Shown here piece after piece: positions 53,903 to 61,000 of a DNA stretch of 64,000 bases; position 1 is the stretch's first letter, and each line of letters begins with the position of its first letter. The stretch lies in assembly GCF_016735115.1 (NCBI RefSeq), contig NZ_JAERQJ010000005.1, forward strand, positions 186,001 to 250,000. Reading direction: 5' to 3'. The position numbers were made by a program, and so were the translations under genes. This stretch comes from Aquimarina mytili (lineage in GTDB: Bacteria; Bacteroidota; Bacteroidia; Flavobacteriales; Flavobacteriaceae). A model generated the notes under the pieces. That model did no database searches and was not told where the DNA came from. It saw nothing but the letters and a program-made list of their open reading frames with translations.

Positions 53903-55090
53903 TTAGTTTTCAATAGCTGCTATGCCAGGCAACGTTTTACCCTCCAGGCTTTCCAACATTGCTCCTCCACCTGTAGATACATAACTTACTTTATCTCCAA
54001 AACCAAATTGTTTTACCGCAGCAACTGAGTCTCCTCCACCAACAAGTGAAAAAGCACCTTTTTCTGTTGCCTCAGCAATCGAATGTCCTAAGGCGATTGT
54101 GCCTTTTGCAAAGTTTTCCATCTCAAAAACTCCTAATGGTCCATTCCAAAGGATTGTTTTTGACTCCAGGATAACTTGGTGAAAGTTTTTTAATGTTTCA
54201 GGTCCTGCATCCAATCCTTGCCACCCCTCAGGAATCGCATCAACATCAACCACCTTGGTGTTTGCATTGTTATCAAAAGCATCAGCCCCTAACACATCAA
54301 CAGGAAGGTGTACTTGCACTCCTTTTTCTGAAGCCTTCTTTAAAATTTCTAAGGCTAACTCTTGTTTATCATCTTCGCAGATAGAATCACCTATTTGACC
54401 ACCTTGTGCCTTAATAAACGTATATGTCATACCACCCCCAATGATAAGATGATCCACCGTATCCAAAATGTTTTCAATAATTGTGATTTTTGAAGATACT
54501 TTTGATCCCCCTAAAACAGCGGTAACAGGTTTTTCTCCACTACGTAACACTTTATCAATACTTTCAATTTCTTTCGCCAACAGGCTTCCAAAGCATTTAT
54601 TTTCTGGAAAAAACTGAGCCACAATAGTTGTTGATGCATGTGCTCTATGTGCTGTTCCAAACGCATCATTTACATAGATGTCTCCTAATTTTGAAAGCTG
54701 CTCTGCAAACTCAATATCACCAGCAGTTTCTGATGGATGAAACCTTAGGTTTTCAAGCAATAGCACCTCTCCGGGATGTAACGCTGCAACAGCGTCTTCT
54801 GCCTCATGGCCTACACAATTTGGTACATATTTTACCTCAACACCAAGAACATTGGCAACTTTATCAACAATATGTCGCAAGGAAAACTCATCTTGCACTC
54901 CTTTGGGTCTACCTAAATGAGACATCAATACTGCGCTTCCTCCATCTTCTAAAACTTTAATAATACTAGGTTTTGCTGCTTGTATTCTTGTGTCATCGGT
55001 TACCTCAAAATTTTCATTTAAGGGTACATTAAAATCTACTCGGATTAAGGCTTTTTTATTTTCGAAGTTAAAATCGTTGATTGTTTTCAT
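53903..55090 (-). CDS. pgk: Phosphoglycerate kinase
   Basis: Glycolytic enzyme making ATP from 1,3-bisphosphoglycerate. The 395-residue protein shows [85 protein letters not shown] and [15 protein letters not shown], all PGK landmarks in order. Full length, ATG at 55090. Monocistronic, with its own terminator and a 307-base divergent gap upstream. Confidence 0.97.
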   Translation of the reverse strand: MKTINDFNFENKKALIRVDFNVPLNENFEVTDDTRIQAAKPSIIKVLEDGGSAVLMSHLGRPKGVQDEFSLRHIVDKVANVLGVEVKYVPNCVGHEAEDAVAALHPGEVLLLENLRFHPSETAGDIEFAEQLSKLGDIYVNDAFGTAHRAHASTTIVAQFFPENKCFGSLLAKEIESIDKVLRSGEKPVTAVLGGSKVSSKITIIENILDTVDHLIIGGGMTYTFIKAQGGQIGDSICEDDKQELALEILKKASEKGVQVHLPVDVLGADAFDNNANTKVVDVDAIPEGWQGLDAGPETLKNFHQVILESKTILWNGPLGVFEMENFAKGTIALGHSIAEATEKGAFSLVGGGDSVAAVKQFGFGDKVSYVSTGGGAMLESLEGKTLPGIAAIEN

Positions 55091-55397
55091 CTGGTTTTCT
55101 TACTGTATTGATATTGAGCAAACGAAAATAATTCTATTTCATTAAAAACTGGGCTAAACCAAAGAAAAAATCTACGAAAACGATGGTAAATTTTCACATT
55201 TCATCGTTTTTTTAGAAAAAAGACATTTATATTCTACAATTACTTTGAGTCCTCAGTTATTTCTTCATATCAAACCCTACATCTTAACCCTATCTCTTAT
55301 GAGAAAGGAATTTTTAAATACTTCATTGAAATAAATTGATTATTTAAGTTAATTATAATTCATGCGTTCTACCTCATACTTCTTTTTATATTTGCTT
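55091..55397. other. 307-base divergent gap between pgk and the polymerase III gene
   Basis: AT-rich, with no coding ORF. It should hold the pgk promoter and that of the delta-prime gene, but I find no exact TAnnTTTG box; the closest is TTACTTTG (one mismatch) on the plus strand near 55240. No RNA gene or repeat seen. Confidence 0.45.
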
Positions 55398-56552
55398 ATG
55401 CTTTTTTCAGAAATATTAGGATTAAAACATATTAAAAGCTATTTGACTACAAGTGCAGATCGCCAAAGAATACCTCATGCTCAACTTTTTGTAGGCCCAA
55501 ATGGTAGTGGAACCTTGCCAATGGCTATAGCTTATGCACAATATATTTTATGTCAAAATCAAAATGGAGAAAACAAAGAAGGCAGTCAAGCCTGCAATAT
55601 AAAGTTTGATCATCTGGCACACCCTGATCTTCATTTTGTATATCCCGTTGCCGTGAATGATAAAGTTAAAAAGCACCCCACGTCTGATCAATTTGCTGAA
55701 GAATGGAGAATCTTTGTAAAAGAAAACCCGTATGGAAGCATTTTTGACTGGTATCTATCTTTAGGAATCGAAAAAAAACAAGGTCAAATAGGTGTAGATG
55801 AGGCTTTAGAAATTGTAAAAAAGCTTTCGCTAAAAAGTTATGAAGGAGGATACAAAGTGATGTTGATCTGGATGGCCGATAAAATGAATATTGCAGCTTC
55901 CAACAAACTTCTCAAATTAATTGAAGAACCTCCCGAAAAAACCATCTTTATCCTTATCACTGAAGACGAAGAACATCTTATACAAACAATTAGATCTAGA
56001 TGTCAGGCACTACACTTTCCGCCTTTAGGAGAGCAGGTGATCAAAGAAGCACTTCAAGAAAATGAAAACATATCAGATGCCGATGCGCTAAAAATAGCCC
56101 ATCAAGCAAATGGAGATTATAGCAAAGCATTGCATTTATTGCGTCATGATGGTGGCGATGACCAGTTTGAAGATTGGTTTATACAATGGGTGCGAACCGC
56201 ATTTAGAGCAAAAGGCAATAAATCGGCTGTTAATGATCTGATTACCTGGAGCGAATCTATTGCGGGAACTGGCAGAGAAACCCAAAAGAAATTTTTAAAG
56301 TATTGTCTTGATTTTTTTAGACAAGCCATGTTGCTCAATTATGGAGCAAAAGACTTGGTGTTTTTGGAGCCCAATACAGCAGGTTTTAAATTAGAAAAGT
56401 TCGCTCCTTTTGTTCATGGTGCCAATATTATGGATATTTGTAACGAATTACAAGATGCAGCCTACCATATAGAACGAAATGGTAATGCCAAAATTATTCT
56501 TACAGATCTATCTATAAAACTTACTCGCCTATTACATAAAAAAGCAAGTTAA
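55398..56552 (+). CDS. DNA polymerase III delta-prime subunit
   Basis: Clamp-loader subunit of the AAA+ family, about 384 residues from ATG at 55398 (MLFSEILGLKHIKSYLTTSA). The frame is open from 55362, but those 12 residues are hydrophobic and unlike the family. HAQLFVGPNGSGTLPMAIAY is a degenerate Walker A (no GK[T/S]), as expected of the ATPase-inactive delta-prime. KLLKLIEEPPEKTIFILITE and QTIRSRCQALHFPPL contain the SRC sensor motif. Only part of the four-Cys zinc module is visible. It is followed 19 bases later by the DoxX-like gene. Confidence 0.9.
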   Translation: MLFSEILGLKHIKSYLTTSADRQRIPHAQLFVGPNGSGTLPMAIAYAQYILCQNQNGENKEGSQACNIKFDHLAHPDLHFVYPVAVNDKVKKHPTSDQFAEEWRIFVKENPYGSIFDWYLSLGIEKKQGQIGVDEALEIVKKLSLKSYEGGYKVMLIWMADKMNIAASNKLLKLIEEPPEKTIFILITEDEEHLIQTIRSRCQALHFPPLGEQVIKEALQENENISDADALKIAHQANGDYSKALHLLRHDGGDDQFEDWFIQWVRTAFRAKGNKSAVNDLITWSESIAGTGRETQKKFLKYCLDFFRQAMLLNYGAKDLVFLEPNTAGFKLEKFAPFVHGANIMDICNELQDAAYHIERNGNAKIILTDLSIKLTRLLHKKAS

Positions 56553-56571
56553 CATCAAATATAAATTACCT

Positions 56572-56970
56572 ATGGATAATTTTATGACTCATATCGTTTC
56601 AATAACCATTCTATTATTTCTACTCATTACTTTCTTACAATCTGGAATTGATAAAATGGTTGACTGGAAAGGAAATCTTAATTGGTTAAAAGAACATTTC
56701 TCGGCAACGTTTATGGGGGAAATGGTTCCTCTTCTACTTAGCATTATTTTGATTATCGAGGTCGTTACGGCAATTAGCTGTATTATGGGTATTTATCATT
56801 TAATTACAGATGGCACGACTTATTATGCAGTTGTCGGGATGTTTTTAGCTTGTTTAACGCTCTTAATGTTGCTTTTTGGACAAAGAGTAGCCAAAGACTA
56901 TCAAGGTGCCTTAACGATCACCTGTTACTTTATCGTGGCTATATTTGGATTGTATGTAATAACCTTATAG
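56572..56970 (+). CDS. DoxX-like four-helix membrane protein
   Basis: A 132-residue protein with four predicted helices (about 6-23, 50-70, 80-103, 108-130). LLITFLQSGIDKMVDWKGNL is the DoxX/DoxD-type first-helix pattern (S-G-x-x-K). Its function in this family is not defined; some members associate with thiosulfate:quinone oxidoreductase or redox repair. It follows the delta-prime gene by 19 bases on the same strand and ends before a strong bidirectional hairpin. Confidence 0.72.
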   Translation: MDNFMTHIVSITILLFLLITFLQSGIDKMVDWKGNLNWLKEHFSATFMGEMVPLLLSIILIIEVVTAISCIMGIYHLITDGTTYYAVVGMFLACLTLLMLLFGQRVAKDYQGALTITCYFIVAIFGLYVITL

Positions 56971-56986
56971 CAGAAAAGAAACTTAT

Positions 56987-57025
56987 AAACAAAAAGAGCT
57001 TCTATGTTAGAAGCTCTTTTTGTTT
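56987..57025. terminator. Bidirectional rho-independent terminator (DoxX-like / porP)
   Basis: A 17-bp perfect stem (56987-57003 with 57009-57025, core AAAAAGAGCTTCT) around a 5-base loop, with A-runs and T-runs on either side, lies between two convergent genes. Confidence 0.88.
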
Positions 57026-57043
57026 ATATATCTATACTTACTT

Positions 57044-58000
57044 TTAGTATGTACATCCACATTTACTCTGTCTACAACCAAAGTCAAGTCCCAAAGTAAT
57101 CATATGTGATCCTGCGGCTGTACTTGGTTCTAATACCTCATTTACATTAACCTGATATCCATAGGCCACATAGAAATTAGATTTCTTGATCCCAATCATA
57201 GGAGATACAGAAAGGGGCTTGAAATCCTGATCCACTAAAGATCTTAGACTAATCCCGGCCCAATAATAGTCACCACGGTGCATTTTACGTACTTTGAGAT
57301 TAATATCTGTTGTTGATCGACCATCACCGGTAAAGTTTTGATATAAAATAGAAGGCTCTACTTCGATATCACTAAACCTATGATAGAACGTATACCCTGT
57401 ATACAGATAATAGTTTTGTATCTGTGAAGGTTCTGTAGGGTTAAAGTTATCAATTTGCTTCTGTAACAAATTCACCGCATTAGCACTTAAAAAGAACCTC
57501 CCGATTCGGTATAGTAGTGCAATGTCAAAGTTAGAGTCATTTACGCTTATATCTGCCAATCCCGGGTTAAATGGATTGTCTGGATCTCCATTACTAAACT
57601 CTGAAGTATCAATACCAAACTGAGTAAATTTATAGCTAATACCAAAAGACAGATATTGGTTATTATATTCACTTAACGTTAAGTGATGAGCAAACGATAA
57701 TTGAATACCTCTTTGCGTAGTAAAACCATTCTGGTCATTAAATAATATAGCTCCAACACCCGAACGGTCAGATATTCTACCGTCAATAGATAAAGATTGA
57801 GTTCCTGGCGAATCTTCAATACTTACCCATTGTTCAAAACCAGAAGCTCTAACCTGCCAACAGTCTCCTATCCCTGCATATGCAGAGGAAATCAAATATG
57901 GGTTATCTGCAATATACTGGTTTTGTACAGGAGCAAAAAACTCTTGTGCAAAAGTGCAATAGCTTGCAAATAGGCTAAATATTATAATATATTTCTTCAT
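57044..58000 (-). CDS. PorP/SprF family outer-membrane protein
   Basis: A 318-residue beta-barrel-type protein of the PorP/SprF family. The signal peptide (MKKYIIIFSLFASYCTFAQ) is followed by QYIADNPYLISSAYAGIGDC, alternating aromatic strands (QLSFAHHLTLSEYNNQYLSF; FYVAYGYQVNVNEV), and a C-terminus ending CRQSKCGCTY. SprF is needed to deliver the adhesin SprB through type IX secretion, and sprF lies directly after sprB in Flavobacterium johnsoniae. Here it lies 86 bases after the SprB-like gene on the same strand, so this pair is likely a dedicated secretion partner and its cargo. Confidence 0.9.
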   Translation of the reverse strand: MKKYIIIFSLFASYCTFAQEFFAPVQNQYIADNPYLISSAYAGIGDCWQVRASGFEQWVSIEDSPGTQSLSIDGRISDRSGVGAILFNDQNGFTTQRGIQLSFAHHLTLSEYNNQYLSFGISYKFTQFGIDTSEFSNGDPDNPFNPGLADISVNDSNFDIALLYRIGRFFLSANAVNLLQKQIDNFNPTEPSQIQNYYLYTGYTFYHRFSDIEVEPSILYQNFTGDGRSTTDINLKVRKMHRGDYYWAGISLRSLVDQDFKPLSVSPMIGIKKSNFYVAYGYQVNVNEVLEPSTAAGSHMITLGLDFGCRQSKCGCTY

Positions 58001-58086
58001 CTAACATTTAAAATTACAGATCATTAACTTTTCTCTTTCTTATATCCTAAACCTTACAGTCTTATAACTCACTAAGCATTTATATA

Positions 58087-61000
58087 TTATCTATATAATG
58101 TAAAGTGGCCTGTAAACTCTCTATTATCAACATCATTAAGGATTATTGTATACCAGTAATCTCCAGAAGGAAGTTGTTTTCCTTGATACATACCATCCCA
58201 TCCAAGTTGATCTCCTTTAAATTCTGCAAGCATTCTACCATACCTGTCGAATACCATTACTTCCATATTTTCAAAAAAGAACGGATCATCTGAATTTGGT
58301 GTAATTTGTCTTGGATACCAGAAACGATCATTAGGATCACCATTTGGACTATCTGGGGTGAAGTAATTCGGGATACGTATATTAATGTACGTTAATCTCT
58401 GAACCACTATCGTCTCACACCCGGCAGCATCAACAACTCTCAATACGTAATCTCCAGTTTCACGTATCACGAAGATATTTCCTGACAGTTCTGTATAGTC
58501 TAATGGATCTAAGTCATCAATGGTCATACCATCTTCTAATCTTGTAAAGTAGTATGCGTATCTTGGTTCTCTATCAAATTGTCTTCCTCCGTCTACAATA
58601 ATTTCATACTCATTAGGATCTTGAGGGTTATTAGTCATTTGTGCAACAGGTGTACTAAGAGGGGTATATTCTAATACTTCTATCTCACCTACACTTCTTC
58701 TACACATCTGGAATTCCATAAATCCTTCATACTGCCCTGGAGTAACTTCAAAAGTATTTTCAAGACTAGTATTATTAGCAGGATTTGGAGTTCCATTAAT
58801 ACCTTCAACTGTATAAATAACATCTAATGTTTGTGTTAAAGAATCAATATCAAAGGTTACAAAGTATCTTTCGTCACTAGTCAATACAGGATTTTCTGGG
58901 TCGCTGTAATCATATTCAGGACAAATTAAACTTTGTACTAATGGTGCTTCAAGTACTACCCCAGGAGTAATATCAATATTAAATGCACCTTGACAGTTTG
59001 CACTATTCTGAGAATCTCTAATAAATAAGGTTGTTGTTCCACCTGGTAGATTATCGATAAACAGATTTGTTGGGTCAGGAACCAATTGATATGTAACCCC
59101 ATCTATACTCCAGTAATATTCTGGGCTAGCTGGCGGTAATGGTTGCAATCCTCCAGTAATAGATATATTGGCTGTACCATTCATATCTCCTGCACAATCT
59201 TCTGGCGTAGTCGCAGTGATTATGGCTTCGATAGGAGCTGGTTCAATAATTTCTACATCTATCTCTTCTCTTGGACAACCATTAAAGTCTTCAACTTCTA
59301 CACGATAAATATCTGCCGTCAAATTCTCAAAAGTGTGTTCTCCAAGTAAGTTATCAATATCATCTTCTAAGAATGTAAATACGGCATCACCAGCACTATT
59401 GTATAATGAATAGAAATATGGTGCAGTTCCACCTACGGCAGTTACTCGAATACGACCATCTGTTTCTCCATTACAAGAAATAGGCTCTTCAAAAACTTCT
59501 ATGATAAACTCTGCTGGCTGACGTATTTCAAATGGTTGTACATCATCTGCACAATCCGCGCTCATTGTAGTATATGTATATGTTCCAGCTAATAAGTCTC
59601 CAAAGAAACTTGTAGCTTGTGGTCCAAGATTTACGGCATTACCTAAATAATCCGTACCTGTAACACTATACATATAATTTCCTAAACCTCCGGTTGCCAC
59701 AGCATCAATAGAACCTGTTGGTTCGCTGAAACAAACGATAAAGTCATTACTTAAGTCTAGAGTTACTACAAATGGTTCTGGATCTCTAACCTGAATTGTG
59801 TTCGACGCCGGAGACTCACACAGGTTACCATCTCTAACATAGAAATCATAATTACCTGCCGGTAATCCAGCGAATGTATCACTAGCTTGCCAAGTAATTG
59901 CACCTCCATTGTTGCTAACTCCAAACTCATATGGAGCTCCGATTCCACCTCCGGGGATCACCTGGATGTTATTTGGATTAGCCGTCAAACAGCTTATTCC
60001 GGTAGCATTAACATCTACTGTTACTGCTGGTGGGGTATCTATTGTTACAGTTGTAGTGGTTTCACACGTTAAGTTATCAGATACCGTTACCGTATAGTTA
60101 CCTGGTTTAAGGTCACTCCATGTAAAGGTAGCTGTTCCGTTATTTACCGCTGCGGTTTGTGTACCGTCTGGTAATGTTAAGGCAAAGAAGTATGTGCCTG
60201 CTCCTTGACCTGCACTTGCCACAGCCGTTATCACACCGTCTTCACTATCAGAACAATCCAACGTAATGTTTGCAATTGGGTCTAAAATTATCTGTACCGG
60301 TGGTTGTATATTGATTGTATCAGTGTTCTCACACCCTCTACTGTCTCTAACTCTTACTACATAATCGATCCCTGCAGGTGCAACGCCACCATCTAATCCA
60401 AAATCTCCGAATCTTGGGTCAGTGCTAAAAGGCACTAATATTATTCCTCCCGCAGTTTCTAACTGGTATTCTAGACCACCTGCACCTGGAACTCCTCCGT
60501 TTCCAACTGCTTCAATAAGAGCATCATCACCTCCCGGAGCAGGTGGGTTACAACTCTCTTCTCGTATTTGATTAGCGGTAACTGTCAACTCTGCTGGTAA
60601 AGTAATCGCTTGTGTATTTGAATCGGCATCACAGAACGGCGTTTGTGTAGCCGTAACTGTAACTACAATATTACCTGCTTCTAATCCAGGAATATTAATT
60701 GTTCCTGAAGCTGTATTATCCGAACCAAGAACTGTAGCTCCTGTCGTTGTATTTGTCGCCACATAATCATAGGTTCCGGTGTATCCTGTAACCGTTAAGT
60801 TTACAGATCCATCTGGTGGTGTGGTGTTGAAACATGTAACATCATTACCTAATGTTATTTCAGCTTCAATCGTATCAAACTGACCTATATCATATGATGG
60901 TGTATCTATTGTACATGTTGTGGTCTGATCTGTAATTCTAAATACATAAGACCCAACACTTGGTAATGTGAATACAGCTATGGTTTCTATCTCTGGTGTA

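Noticed and set aside
55362..55397. Upstream ATG of the delta-prime gene
   Set aside because: The extra 12 hydrophobic residues are not part of the family N-terminus; ATG at 55398 gives the expected start.
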